64,000 bases of DNA from Metaphire vulgaris (lineage: Eukaryota; Annelida; Clitellata; Crassiclitellata; Megascolecidae), in contig CM030849.1 in the NCBI GenBank assembly GCA_018105865.1, positions 7,622,900 through 7,686,899 on the forward strand, given 5' to 3'. A model generated the notes under the pieces. That model worked only from the letters and a program-made list of their open reading frames with translations. It did not search any database and was not told the DNA's origin. The first letter of the stretch is position 1. Each line of letters opens with the position of its first letter. The position numbers were made by a program, and so were the translations under genes. Of the stretch, positions 12,689 to 24,361 are shown one piece after another.

Positions 12689-12700
12689 TGTCATCGTCGT
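12586..12700. repeat. (GAT)n(AAT)n microsatellite
   Basis: GAT then AAT trinucleotides directly follow the Helitron-like end. They generate spurious poly-Ile frames on both strands. Confidence 0.95.
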
Positions 12701-12764
12701 CGTCGTGATCATCGTCGTAGGCTAAGGCTTTTCCCTCAGGGCCGTTTATTTAGTTTTCGCGCAT

Positions 12765-13130
12765 TAAGTCGTCATCTGGCGAATGTAAACGACACATCTT
12801 ATACGAAGAAACTTCAAATAATCAAACGAATATGTAATTCTGAGCGAAAAGAAGACAAGTTAGTCTTTTATATTTTATCTACCTTACTCGCTGGAGCTTA
12901 AACAAAAGAGGATCCTAATCATATAGTGCTTTACAAGGCCAATGTTTGGCGATTCGCGTTTGTTCTACAAGAAACCTTTTTTAACGTCGCTAATTATTTA
13001 TACAATTGAGAAATTCCGGTTAGCCGCTAGATCATACGAGAAATGAAAGGAGAACGTTTTGAGGAATAAAGCGCAAAATGCGAAACAAATTTGATTTTCT
13101 GTTATTAAAGCAAAGTACAAGCGAACAAAA
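12765..13130 (+). repeat. Dispersed ~380-bp repeat, copy 3
   Basis: The same block order as at 1668: GTCATCTGGCGAATGTAAACG, CGAATATGTAATTCTGAG, a TGCTTTACAAGGCCAATGTT-like core and GAATAAAGCGCAAAATGCG. Confidence 0.65.
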
Positions 13131-14029
13131 AAATTATAGGACTTTTAGAGCCCCATTATATATTGTATAAATGGTCATAGTTTGGAACAGTCGCACCGAA
13201 ACAATAAATGGATTAAAAAGTTATAGAGGACTGGCTTATTAAATGGTTGGGGTAATTTAGTTATTTCACAGAATATTGCATCATAAACCAGTGCTTCATA
13301 AAGTGGTTGTAGGCGGCCGGTGACCGTCCGCGAGCCCTTTTCTGCCGGTCTGCAGCGTGAATTGAGAACACAGAAAAGTGAGGAAAAAGTTAAATATTTC
13401 TCTTTTGACGATTGTTAAGAACTCTTGAAAACGAGATTGTTCTTTGGTCAAAATATGACAATTGCCCTGTTTTCATGGTGGTTTAATTTTGAAATAAATT
13501 GAACCTGCAGCCGCATATAGCATCAGTTACGGAAAAGTCAATGTTTTTTAAAAAATTAGTGACAGCAATGACTGCATCCGGAAAGACGAATGGGCTGCAT
13601 ATTCCTTTTGACGCCACAGAGGGCGCTTTAGAGGAACGTGGCAAACTCAAATAATTAATTTAGGAATGTTTGAGGAATGTAGGAATTGCACTGTGAGTTC
13701 ACGACTTAAAGGCTTTAACTCTGATTTTTTTATTGAGTTGCTAAAGCTGTGCTACAACTAAGCAAATCGATTATTCTGACGATCATCGAATCCATTGTCA
13801 GTGGAAATGACCTCATCGATATTGGGCCGTGCCCACGACTGGCCCAATCCAAACTCCGAATAGAGGCTGGCTACTATGCCCTCCTCCGCTCTATACTGAT
13901 GTCATCAATGCTTGCTAAGCAAGTGTTGGCAATGAACTGATACGTAATTCTCTACACAAAACCAACTAATTTTTCTAAACGTCGCAGCCATGATCATCAC
14001 CAATACCACGTATTTCAGTTCTCGCGGAG
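13131..14029. other. Non-coding, nothing recognised
   Basis: No convincing exon. The short frame at 13749-13940 has no recognisable domain and no splice context. Confidence 0.4.
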
Positions 14030-14300
14030 TGCGTCGCCATCTGGCGAATAGGAGCGACGAATCTCATGCGAAACAAAATTCAATTAATACACAAGGTTGT
14101 AATTCTGATCGAATATATGACAAGTTGGCTTCTTCGAGGCCAATGTTTGACGATTCTTATTAAATTTTGTTCTACTAGAAACCTTTATTTAGCGCAGCCT
14201 TTTGATTATATATTAGAGAAATTCCGCTTAAGCGCAAGGATCTTACACGGAGATATCCAAAATAATACAAGTTGCGAATAAGAAAACGCAAAATGCAACC
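14030..14300 (+). repeat. Dispersed ~380-bp repeat, copy 4
   Basis: GCGTCGCCATCTGGCGAATA opens the segment, followed by TTGTAATTCTGATCGAATAT, GGCCAATGTTTGACGATTC, TATTAGAGAAATTCCGCTTA and AAACGCAAAATGCAACC, matching the other three copies in order and orientation. Confidence 0.65.
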
Positions 14301-15150
14301 GACGAAAAATAACTTGCACATGGTCGCCTATATGTTGTAGGCCCCATCGTAATCCTCCATTTGTCAAATCTAATTAAGTGAGGAGTCCGATTTTCCGGTC
14401 TTCTGGTTACGGCGGATAGGCAATAAAGGATATGTAGGGGAAGGCGGGGGAATAGCGGCCACATTTTTAAAATTTAGCACTGAAAGTTCCCTGCAAATAT
14501 GATTTGAGACAAATTTTACGAGAATATCAAATAAACAAAATTATTAAAGCAGACCACTTTGAATTTTTAAAACCAGTTGTGCAAAAACACAGAAAAGGTT
14601 TTTAAGAAAAATGTTTTGACCGAAATTACCCCGTCCATCGAAGTAAATTCGTCATAGGTGGCCGAATTTACCTGTGTTGTTTTCAGTCTCGATCGAAATG
14701 TCGGAAGAGTTTCAGCGGAGCGAACCAATGCTGGGGTTTGCAAGGGGAATTACAGTACAAACCCGTAGCGGCCATCGATTGATGTCAACAAAATTTGTAA
14801 GTTGGCGCTATAGAAATTTACTCATATTTCGCGCGAGCGACCGTGTGGCCACCAGTAAAACTATTGTCTCTACAGATGCAGAGTTACACGAGAACACAGC
14901 TATACAACTAATCGCTAGAGGTTTATTTATTTATGAACTTCTATAGCGCTAAAAGCCCAGGTCAATTCCAGATGTAGGTCGGAATGGAAGTGGTGAAGCA
15001 GCAAAGCAAAATAATGTATCACTTATCATAAGATGACCAATTTATCTAGCAAGTTCAAACGAAAATTAAGCACTTTCTGAACCTATTTCCTCAAAGCGCT
15101 ATATAAATGCAAGAGAATTTAATTTACTCGCTTACTTGCTTACTGAAAGG

Positions 15151-15480
15151 CAGTGTTTATTCTAGCCACCTTGACATTGGGGGGATTTTGAAATGTTTGG
15201 AGAGACAAGGTTTGACGTCTCAAAATCTTGATGAGCAAAAAAGGTCATCTTCCTATAAAAATGTGATGACGAGCAAAAAAAGATCATCTGCCCGTTTTCC
15301 CTTTTTAAACGCTCTGTGACAATCTTCCTGATTTTTCCCCTCTCCAAAAAATGAAAAACTCCGTCGCCACACTTTAAGGGGAGGGAGAATTTCCATCTCC
15401 CCATGCATCATATGAAAAAAAATTGGGGGGATTTTTTCATTTTGGATTTCTCCCCTAAAAAGGGCCTAGAATAAACACTG
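15151..15480. mobile_element. hAT-like MITE with CAGTGTTTATTCTAG termini
   Basis: CAGTGTTTATTCTAG at the left is matched by CTAGAATAAACACTG at the right, a perfect 15-bp inverted repeat. The flanking 8-mers CTGAAAGG and CTTAAATG match at 6 of 8 positions, as expected for an aged 8-bp duplication. The interior carries two GAGCAAAAAAGGTCATC-type motifs, shared with unrelated MITE families in the window. Confidence 0.8.
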
Positions 15481-15789
15481 CTTAAATGAGTTCTGGCGTT
15501 TCTCTCCATTCGCGATAAATATGCAAAGTGTAATTTTCAATCTGTAACTGCTTTTTCTCGTCCATAGTTTCAATGGATCTCAGTATATGGTTACTTATGA
15601 GGGAGGGGCTGTGGTTATGCAAATTCTCAGTGTTATATATTAAAATTAAAAGGGCGGCACCAAGGAAAGGGATTTTTAGCGCTAGGGTAGTGAGTGGATC
15701 TATGGAGAGTATGTTCGAACAGGAAATAGGAGAAGTGCAGTAGGTTATTGAATGAACAGAGTAATAATTAGCGGTTTTCACACAGGCTA

Positions 15790-16110
15790 ACTCAGCCTCC
15801 TAAACCAGATCCTCAGTTGCAATTGGCCTAACTCTGGGAATTCCGCACATTCGCGCTGCCCTTGATAAGCGGGCATTTTCAGTGGCTGGGCCGAGAATGT
15901 GGAATTCACTCCCAGCGTTGGTCCTCTGCGGTGAGTCTCTTACGACATTTCGATCCAGACTCAAAACGCGCTTGTTATCAATTACGGCATTTGCTGCCGT
16001 CGTTACAGGGACCGGAAAAACAGAATGTCCTAATAATAAGACATGCCGCTGAGGACTAAGATTCTACACTACTTATAGGCGACTAAGTGAATAAAAACAA
16101 TTATTATTAT
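15790..16110 (+). mobile_element. LINE 3' end (CR1/L2-like)
   Basis: The plus strand reads DKRAFSVAGPRMWNSLPAL followed by SLTTFRSRLKTRLL, the conserved last block of CR1/L2-type ORF2. It terminates after 16090 in an ATTATTATT tail. It is severely 5'-truncated. Confidence 0.8.
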
Positions 16111-17749
16111 TGTTTGTGTGCTGCTTGGTCTGAGAACTATTTTGAATTTTTGTCGTAATTAATTGTTGTGTGCGCCCCCCTTATGACAATACCAATATAA
16201 CACATGCGGCCCACGGGGGAGCCTGTTTTTTGACATGCCTGCACAGCAGCATTATACGCTGCAGAAGGGCAAGATATTTCCATCTAGGCCTATGTCTGGA
16301 CCACGACTTGAATAAACTATGTAATCAAAGGAAACACACATTGTTTTGCAACAATTAATGGAATAGACCTATATATGTGAAAAGGGTTGAATAATTCATT
16401 ACTTACGCCAAATCATAGATGTACAAAACATAAATATTAAAATTTAAAAAGAAAACATGAAAAAGATGTTTAAAAAAATTAAAATAACATAAAAACATTG
16501 CATACTCATGCCCACTCGAAGCACAAGATCCTTGGCATACAAACTTCGTGGTGGACATGACTGCTGCGGTCCAACGGACGTTTGCTTGGTTCAACAAATT
16601 GGACCAACAGGCTGCAATTAGTGGTCCCAGCCAGCGATGGTGCACCATTTCAGCGTTGATTAATGTCTGTTCTTAACCCATTTCAACTGACTGACGTTGC
16701 TTGAGGCGGCTTCCATTCAGAATGAATTGATAACAAAATTTGAGGATGCTCAGGACTTGGAAGTTGCTATGCAGGAAATAAGATTTTTTAAAAACATCAG
16801 GAAATTTAAAAAAAAACACAAAAAACATGTTTTAAGAAAAAAATAAAAAAACATAAAACAGTTTTTTACATCTATGCGCCAAACCGTGGGACGATAATGG
16901 TTAGTACAAGACAAGACGCGTTTGCATCTATTTAAATACAGATTATATTCGGTGCATAGCTAATCGCGTTCTTTTCATTTATTGGTCAATGCCACAATTA
17001 TCAACTTCGTTATCTTGTAAAATCGCCAGTGCCGAGGAAAGCATCTCGACTTGTTTTTGAGGCATTTTAGTAGAAGAAGTTTATTTCCGACTAAAAAAAT
17101 CACAAATCACAAAACTATCTAAGTAGAGGCATGACAATTAACTATTAAATACAGATAGTGATACATCTATCGTCAATAGAAGTTAGGGATAAAACTTCGA
17201 TTTAGATTGATTCAGTAAAAAGTGAATAAGAAATTAATTATCAAATATAATAACACATATAAGTGAATTTATATAACCGAAGTAGGCTACATAAAAGATA
17301 GCTACAGGGACTGTTTTAAGAAAAAAATTATCACTGCACTAAACTCAGAAAATTTGTAGACATCCGCGCAAAAAAGTCGCCCGGAAAATGTATCACTGAA
17401 AAAATCACAGAAAATTGCATTTTACCACTGCACATTTTCATTTTATCACTGCACATTTTGTGTAGCACTTCACGCTAAAACAGACCCTGGATAGTTACAG
17501 AGCATAACTATGTCACAAAATATCAATATCAATAGCTATAACCATGAGACGTGGCTAAACTTTAATAAGCAATCCCTGGAAAAAGATACCAGAAGGGAAG
17601 AAAGTTCCGACAGGAAGGTGTCTTATAAAATATTCATTACTAGCACTGTGGTAGACAGAAATAATAGTAGTTGATTTGACTTAATTTCAAATTGGTTTAT
17701 CAAAAACTTAATATACACAGTGAATACTATAGCTGTTGCTATTGTTATT
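16111..17749. other. Non-coding, nothing recognised
   Basis: AT-rich, with many A/T runs (16430-16490 and 16790-16870). The minus frame at 16403-16648 has no recognisable domain. I make no call. Confidence 0.4.
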
Positions 17750-17965
17750 ATTCATGATAACTTATATAGCGCCGTAACACAGCAAGGGCCAAAGTCAAGG
17801 GTGCTTTACAAGGAACATGGAAACGAGATGTTGAATAAATACGTCTTTAGTTTACTCGCAAACTCTCCAAAGAAAGTGACGGACGACACGCGGTCCGGAA
17901 AGGAATTCCACAGGAGGGGATTTCCGCGTGAGAATTAACGTTCTCCAAACTTGACAGTCTTCGAC
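17750..17965 (+). repeat. SINE-like / LINE-tail repeat
   Basis: Contains TTATATAGCGCC, then GGCCAAAGTCAAGGGTGCTT and AATACGTCTTTAGTTTACT. The same order of blocks recurs at about 30175-30285 (TTGTATAGCG, GGCCATAGTCAGAAGTGCT, GCGTCTTGAGTTTATTTGC). Two copies in one window support an interspersed repeat of undetermined class. Confidence 0.5.
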
Positions 17966-18384
17966 GGAGGTGGAACGTTCAGTTGGATTCTTTAAACTAG
18001 TATTTTGTTTCTTGGTTGTGATATACTGTTTTAATTTTCTTTTAAACCTATTTAAATTAGATATATTATTAAAAGGTTGGAAGGCTATTCCAAATACAGG
18101 GGCCTAAATATGTGATAGTATACAAATATAAATAAAATATATACAATATAAATATTTGATAGTTCGTACGTGCATACGGAATATAAATTTTTTTCCCGAT
18201 TTCCTAAGTTATGACTATGTAATTTACGTATTATTGAGAAGTAATTTGATCTACAGGAGAAAGGTGGTATAGAAGAAAGGTGGCAATAGATTATTAAGAT
18301 ACTTGAACATCAAGATTGCTGTTTGGTGTTTGTGTTTATCTGCAAGTTTAAGTATATTAAGTTGCTTGTATAAATTAAAAACGT

Positions 18385-18515
18385 CAGACCCCTAAAATAT
18401 GACGTCACAACGGGCCGACCCTTCCCCCTTTCGCCTTCCGAAAAATCTGGACAACTTCGTAACAAATGGCCGGACCCCCTAACCGCGTGACGTAATTTAT
18501 GGACGACCCCTTAGT
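18385..18515. mobile_element. MITE fragment, GGGGTCGTCCATAAATTACG family
   Basis: The segment ends with ATTTATGGACGACCCCTTAG and carries GTCAGACCCCTAAAATATGACG and GGCCGGACCCCC blocks. It corresponds in reverse order to the better-preserved copy at 38045-38375. Truncated. Confidence 0.6.
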
Positions 18516-18977
18516 AACAATGTCATTAATTTTGACGCTTTGTTCCTTCCCGCAGTTCGAAACGCGGACAAGATGAAGCCCAAGGCATATGACATATAAC
18601 CTAATTAACGTGGTAGTTAGTCTGAATAACTTACTCGTAGTATTTTCCGGTCTTGGCGCCTTCACGGCTGCCAGCACGTGTTTGTACGTGCCACGGTTTC
18701 GTCGCCGTTCTCGGCATTTTCCGACTTTCTGCGCTTGGATTTTACGCCACATTCAACCCCTCATTGACATGCCAGCGTTGTCAAAGCGCTTTTGATTTTG
18801 GTACTTTCACCTAGTTACAGCGCTATATAAATTGTCTTAGTAATAATACGCTGATGTCTGAAAACAATGGACTGGCACACAGGTTCTTAGACTACATTAC
18901 TTGAAATAACATCAAGGTAGCCAACAGATTTAGTTTTAGATTGGCTGTGTCATGTGCATCTAACCTAAGACAAACTG

Positions 18978-19361
18978 TTATGCGATAGCCATCACCATCA
19001 TTCTGGCTGCTCGCAGACTTAATGTGGCCTCCAAACCGAGCTGAAAGAGCGTCTCCCATCCGATTCCAACGTCAGCCGTATAAGAGCATGTCAGACATGC
19101 AGCCCAGCAGCTGCTGAACCACCATCCGCAGCCATAGACGGATGCGCAAGACCTGCTAACTGAGGAATCATTTTCGACATCTAGCGTAGAAAATTTCGTC
19201 TTATCGTGATACCAACGCCATGACAACGACATGTTAGTCAGTGAATCACCAGCGTTTCCTTGGAATCCAGAAACATGAATCATGTAACCGTTGGATTCTG
19301 AGTCAACGAAAAAAGGCGTGTATTCAGCATAATACCACTTGAACGAATCCTTTGCCTGAAT
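18978..19361 (-). CDS. PAN-fibrinogen gene, exon 5: C-terminal half of fibrinogen domain
   Basis: Last exon (384 nt, phase 0) of the gene spanning 24685-18978. The acceptor is CTTTAACAG at 19362 and the stop TAA is at 18978-18980. It encodes IQAKDSFKWYYAEYTPFF, then HVSGFQGNAGDSL and KFSTLDVENDSS, then SCASVYGCGWWFSSCW. These are the hallmark NAGDSL, calcium-site and CA-x3-Y-GGWW-x3-C blocks of fibrinogen-related domains. It closes with SLRAARMMVMAI, matching the usual SLK-x3-MMIRP end. The canonical SNLNG after the WW-C block is altered to ACLTC, so ligand-site geometry may differ. Joined to exon 4 it completes one fibrinogen C-terminal domain. The protein is likely secreted and lectin-like, by family. 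Confidence 0.88.
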   Translation of the reverse strand: MQAKDSFKWYYAEYTPFFVDSESNGYMIHVSGFQGNAGDSLTNMSLSWRWYHDKTKFSTLDVENDSSVSRSCASVYGCGWWFSSCWAACLTCSYTADVGIGWETLFQLGLEATLSLRAARMMVMAIA

Positions 19362-19625
19362 CTGTTAAAGACGATCAATTATAAAATTTTAAACTAATAA
19401 TATTATTATTCTGTGTGCATTCTACTGCAAGTCAGCCATCCGGCCTAGGACAGCTGTGCATAGTTCTGACAATTTCTGTCATGTCATGTCGTGTCTTGAA
19501 GTCGTCGTCGCAATGCTAAACAGCACGTGTAGACAATATAATAATGACCAGTTGGACAGCAATTGATTTCTTTAATAGAGAAAATCAAATGTCATCCAAT
19601 AATTTTTAGACAAGCTTCTGGTATT

Positions 19626-20153
19626 CAGGCCCGTCGAGAGAAATTTCGGGCCCCTGTGCAGAATGGTCGGCGGGCCCCGAAAAAAATTAAAAAATTGCTG
19701 ACGACCCTTTTTTGCTTGTCGTTGGTTTAACCCAAATTAACTGACACGATGTTGCAACTCTCGAAAACTAGTGATGACCTTTTTTCTTGTCGCTCTTTTT
19801 CACACTCAGTAGCGTCATTTCACACTTTTCTTCGGGGCGAGATAATTTTTGGTCAAATTTGGCCAAATTTTGTCATGTTATGGGCAAACTTTGAGCAATT
19901 ATAGGCAAATTTTGGGCAATTTTGGGACCAATTTTGTCAAATTTGAAAATTTTTGACATTTTTTGGCAAGTTTTGGACAATTTTGGCGATTTTTTGCACA
20001 TTTCACATTTACAGCATTTATTTATTTAATACATTATTTTTTCATTTTTCTTTATTATTGTTAATTATGCATATTCATCATCGGCCCGGGCCTCCTCCAG
20101 ACCGCCGGGCCCCTGTGCATTTGCCCCCCTGCCCCCCGCTCTCGGAGGCCCTG
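19626..20153. mobile_element. hAT-like MITE, CAGRSCC family, copy 2, in intron 4
   Basis: Termini CAGGCCCGTCGAGAG and CTCTCGGAGGCCCTG. CTGGTATT is perfectly duplicated on both sides (19618-19625 and 20154-20161). The interior has GACCTTTTTTCTTGTCGC-type motifs and a run of GGCAAATTTTGG-like repeats. It lies inside intron 4 of the PAN-fibrinogen gene. Confidence 0.9.
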
Positions 20154-20348
20154 CTGGTATTATAACGACTTTTATTCCATAGTCCCTCAAATTGGAAAGA
20201 AATAAGAATTAAAAACAACAACACCAAAATATTTGAAATCTGCAGGCCAAAATAATAAAAACAAATTGGCGATTTTCATTTTGAAATAAACACTTTTTAA
20301 GATTAGTAGATTTGCGAAGTCTGGTCTATGGTTAGGCTGTACACTTAC

Positions 20349-20590
20349 TTCAATGCGCAACATATAAGTTGCAGACGGTTGACTTGTTAGCAGATGAATG
20401 TTGTCGTTTCCAATCCAGAATTCAGACGTCAGCAGATCACCAAATCCTTCCCTATAATCAGCCCAATTGCGATTGAAATCAACGACTCCGTTGTAACGAG
20501 ACATAAGAACGATCCAGTTGCTAATACAAGGAAGCGGAACATTCGTTTGATTCAGTTCCAAGGTGGCTATTTCTTGTGAAACAGTGAATC
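20349..20590 (-). CDS. PAN-fibrinogen gene, exon 4: N-terminal half of fibrinogen domain
   Basis: A 242-nt exon entered in phase 1 after acceptor TGTTTAACAG and left in phase 0 at a textbook donor GTAAGTG. It encodes ISNWIVLMSRYNGVVDFNRN, then WADYREGFGDLLTSEFWIGN and DNIHLLT, the unmistakable W-x-V-x2-R-x2-G-VDFNR...GFGDL..EFWLGN core of fibrinogen C-terminal domains. It ends MLRIE, which continues into IQAKDS of exon 5. The phases match exon 3 (ends phase 1) and exon 5 (starts phase 0). Confidence 0.9.
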
Positions 20591-21443
20591 CTGTTAAACA
20601 CGGACAATACTTAACAAAAGAACATAAGAAAATAAAAACATAATTATTACAACGCAATTTTCAAGTGGTTTAGGAGACAATGTTATGTCTGAAATCCACG
20701 GTAAAGACGTAGACCGATAGAAGTACGGCTGTAGAGATAATAAAAGACGACAACGTGAATAATGACCAGAAAAATCATATGTTGCAAATTCAAGTGTCCA
20801 TAGGTTTCTTGGTACAAGAAAATAGTCCCGCCAGATTTCAAAGGCACCACTGAAAGAAAACTATGACGATTTATTTTCGACCGACACGAACTTCCTTCTC
20901 CTATCTCTTGTAGGTTTCAAATCAACTTGCAAAAATTTGAACGCTCGGAGTCAAGTTAGGATCACAACCGAGAATGACATCGAAAAGACGCAGCAAATAA
21001 TTATTTGCAAGCCTTGTTTAATATTTAAACATTCAATCAAAAACGACTTGATACAATATTGAAAGATAATAGCATTACCCGAAAGGTGAACTATAGAATC
21101 AATAATTATCTCCCCAACAATCTTAGATGGCAGCGAGAGTTGAACTTTGAGAAAAGAGAACATAATACAAATAGCCGCATTTGAACAATGGTGCCGGAGG
21201 ACATGTTAGAAATCCCGTGTGCATATCAAAGGACACGTAAATCAGCAATGGAATAAAACAAACCAGAAATATCACTAGAAGCCAGAATGGGGGAGTAGAG
21301 CATGAGGCACTTTGAACATTTAATGTGGACCAGCGACACTCTGGAAAAATCGATCATGCTGCTTCTGCTTCTGATGATGATGATGATGATGACAATGGTA
21401 ATGATGGTGGCTATGGTGAAGAAGAAGAATAAAAAAAGATGAA

Positions 21444-21507
<64 letters not shown>

Positions 21508-21683
21508 TAATGTAATGTAATGTGACATTTGTATAACGCCTCTTCTATTTCTACTCAGAGGCGCTCCTATAGCATTGGATGATGATGATGATGATGAAGA
21601 TGATGATGATGACTATACTGTGGTTATTCAAGATCAAGCTTGCTTACGGCTAGAATAGTATTATTAATTTTGAAGGTACGCAC
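20591..21683. other. Intron 3 of PAN-fibrinogen gene
   Basis: Non-coding. It holds a GAT/GATGAA microsatellite at about 21375-21510 and a second at 21578-21612, which produce a spurious poly-His frame. No EGF exon is visible here, although one would fit the phase-1 junction. Confidence 0.7.
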
Positions 21684-21812
21684 CTGCAGGAGCTATGCAG
21701 TCAATCAATTCTTCACTGGAGTTCATGCATTTCAATCCACTTATCTCGGCACATTGACGGAATTCACCATTGTTGTACTGGAATGGCATGTCACAAGTAC
21801 CGCTCGGTTTCA
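21684..21812 (-). CDS. PAN-fibrinogen gene, exon 3: fibronectin-II-like module
   Basis: A symmetrical phase 1-1 exon of 129 nt. Acceptor ATTCAACAAG precedes TGAAACCGAGC, and donor GTGCGT follows CTCCTGCAG. It encodes VKPSGTCDMPFQYNNGEF, then RQCAEISGLKCMN and ELIDCIAPA. The C-x2-PF-x-Y-x5-F-x2-C spacing resembles the start of a fibronectin type II or kringle-like fold, but the canonical Trp-Cys is replaced by LKC. The exon at 43571-43699 is its inverted paralogue. Assignment to fibronectin II is tentative; splice boundaries are well supported by phase. Confidence 0.75.
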
Positions 21813-21982
21813 CTTGTTGAATGGAAGCGATAGCAATAATTATAAAAAAGTAACAATATTGCAAAATAGCAAAAGGCCAATACTGTAGATTTGCTTAGTT
21901 TATTGCATTTACAAAGAATAACGGTGGCAACGATCAGAATGTTCAGAAGCACCATGGCTAGGCAAAAACTCGTGGATGAAAA

Positions 21983-22309
21983 TCATAAGTGTTCAGCCGA
22001 TGGATAGCGTCTACAGGAAGGATCGGGACTATGACCAGATGACACGAGAAGATGGGAGAGAAGGATCCCATGAGCCGGGTCGTCCTCGTCGAGGCGGGCG
22101 ATGTGGCCGAACAAGGCCAGTCGGCATTTGATTAGTGGCGAGGCGAGTGGAGGCATTGCAGCTCGGGTAAGGACATCTTGGTTGGTGATAAAGTCATACC
22201 ATCGAATTCCCATAATGGAGCGGATACATTTTGTGTGGAAGGCCTCTATCTTGCGAAAGTCTACGGAAAGTAACGCCAATATTTCTGCGGCATAAAGCAG
22301 CATTGACAA
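21983..22309 (-). mobile_element. LINE remnant in intron 2
   Basis: The minus strand reads MLLYAAEILALLSVDFRKIE, then AFHTKCIRSIMGIRWYDFIT and CRLALFGHIARLDEDDPAHG, the C-terminal region of a non-LTR retrotransposon ORF2. The 5' RT core is absent. It is inserted in intron 2 in the same orientation as the gene. Confidence 0.8.
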
Positions 22310-23348
22310 AACGAAAATCTTATACAGACGAATCTTGAGTTCAAGAGCTACATGTATACTTTGGTTCCTCTATATATTGCTGAGGGAGAAAATGGCTGAT
22401 GATGCCTTAGGGTGTACTTAAAGGACGTTGTGGTGGTACTGAGTAATAGAGTATAATCCGGAAATAAAGCCTGTTTAAAGACTTTTACTACAATTTACCC
22501 TGTATATTACACAAATACTATACACAGTTGTTTGTTGCAGTTTATAATTATATTCGGTTTATAATTATTTTCAAATTATTGCGGAGCACAAACTTTTGTC
22601 CTGCGAAAGTTACGCCGGTAGGGGTACTGCGTTCTTTTATACTTGTTTCAGAGGTACGTGGGCCTACAGTAAGTGCTAAGTTGTAATAGCCACTGGTCTA
22701 CGGAAACCTCTGCATCCGATTCCAACTCAGGTGCGCCAGAATCGAGTTCGCTGGACGGAATGCCGGAAGAAATGTTGAGGGTCGTTGAGAAATGCTCTCT
22801 CCCGCGGGAAAGAACCCCGTCGGTGGAGGAGCATATGGAACCATCTAATTTGTTGATGGAATGAGTGGACGATGAGTTTCAGAGTCCAAAGTATAGCCTT
22901 GAAGAGCAAACAGGTGTTGCTGTGATAGAAGCTTCGTCTGATTACCGCGTTAATTAAATAAATGTTCCGGGTTGTTTGGCTCTAACTTTGAAGATCCCAC
23001 GTAACTGCTTCCTTCCGGAGTTAAAGTTCCTGAGCCTAGCGTCAGATTCAAGCTTTAGAAAATTAAAGGCGTCTTCAGACAGCCATAGTTGACGTGTGCA
23101 ACCGTGCATTATCCCTGCGTCCAGCCACCTTATAAAGCAGACTCGATAATTGCTGATCAAAATGTTGGCCATTGCGATTCAACATATCCAGGCAAATATC
23201 GTACGACTTAGAATATATGCCGTTTGCAATAACGGGAAGTTCATCTTAGCGCCGTCGCAAATCCTAAAGCATTCAATGCGAGTGTAACGACGAACAGATG
23301 AACATAAATGAATAATTAATAATAACCATTTTGCAGATAGCAACCTAC
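22310..23348. other. Rest of intron 2
   Basis: I see no confident exon. Frames at 22673-22864 (+) and 22954-23172 (-) have plausible composition but no domain I recognise, and they are not needed for the gene model. Confidence 0.4.
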
Positions 23349-23382
23349 CTTGAGGGAAACATCCTTTGAACGCATCAGCGTC
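23349..23382 (-). CDS. PAN-fibrinogen gene, exon 2: 34-nt microexon
   Basis: Between acceptor TATTTTAG and donor GTAGGT, 34 nt encode DADAFKGCFPQ and leave phase 1. The paralogous locus has the same microexon at 42222-42255, with one conservative change (DVDAF). It bridges the phase-0 end of the PAN exon and the phase-1 start of exon 3, and without it the frames do not join. It is too short to appear as an open frame. Confidence 0.82.
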
Positions 23383-23571
23383 CTAAAATATTATTACAAC
23401 TATTACAGATATGGGTTTATCACGAAATTGGACAATTGATAAATAAATATGTCACAACATTTATTTTTCAATGAATATGAGCATGAATGGTTTTCTCACT
23501 CTACCTAGAAATTCTTAAATTGACGATTATAGACAATGATCATATTTTACTTTAACTGTCTAAGGGGCTGT

Positions 23572-24061
23572 CCATTAATTACATCAACAAATTCGGGGGG
23601 TTGAAAAAGTTTGACAGTTGTTGACAGGGCAGAGGGATCACGGGAAGTTGACGTCAACAATTTCTTTTTTACAACAAATTCGGGAAGGGGTTGAACAATT
23701 TTGACAGTTATTTACAGAGGAGGGGATCAAGAGAAGTTGACGTCAACAATTTCCTTTTTCTACAAATGATAAAAGATAGGAAATTTTATGGAATACTATT
23801 TATTATAATGGAAAAAAGACTGCCAAGTAAAAAACAAGGTCATCATCACCACATTATGACACTTGATGAACAAAAGAAAAGCAAATGGTCTCATCGCTGC
23901 AAAAATAACCTTTTAAAATTTTTAGGGGACCCGTCACTGGTCTTATTGGGAGGGGTCAAAATTTTGACATAATTATAGAGGGTCACTGAAAGTTGACAGT
24001 TGCTGACAAGAGGGAGAGGGTCAAAAATTGCCCAAACATTTTTGACAATTAATGGACAGCC
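23572..24061. mobile_element. MITE with GCTGTCCATTAATT termini, in intron 1
   Basis: GGCTGTCCATTAATTACATC at the left is inverted at the right as GACAATTAATGGACAGCC. The flanks TCTAAGGG and TCTAATTG match at 6 of 8. The interior repeats GTTGAAAAAGTTTGACAG and GTTGACGTCAACAA. A relative sits at 42441-43428 in a different intron of the paralogue, so the two insertions were independent. Confidence 0.75.
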
Positions 24062-24361
24062 TCTAATTGCATTATTACATTGAGATAAAGGCAATGGACA
24101 AAGTGATTCAGAAAAAACTACGCTTCATGAAACTATGCTTCATAATTACTGTGCTTTGCTATTATTTAATATAGAGACTAGACAGTATTAACGTAGTTGC
24201 AGTAATGGATGCAATTCGGTAGACCAATAAATTTAACTTATTTTAGAACTTGATTTATGACCACACCTAAGGAGCAATATTAGTTTATATTGCAGATCGG
24301 ACTTTGAATATACACTGGACATGCACTAAACAAAGTATGTATTTATTCTATGGTATCCTAC

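Noticed and set aside
12488..12725. Poly-Ile frames
   Set aside because: AAT/ATT microsatellite next to a Helitron-like end.
16403..16648. Minus-strand frame with several Trp and Cys
   Set aside because: No domain, no splice partner, AT-rich tail; not enough to call an exon.
21226..21528. Poly-His frame on the minus strand
   Set aside because: GAT microsatellite in an intron of the PAN-fibrinogen gene.
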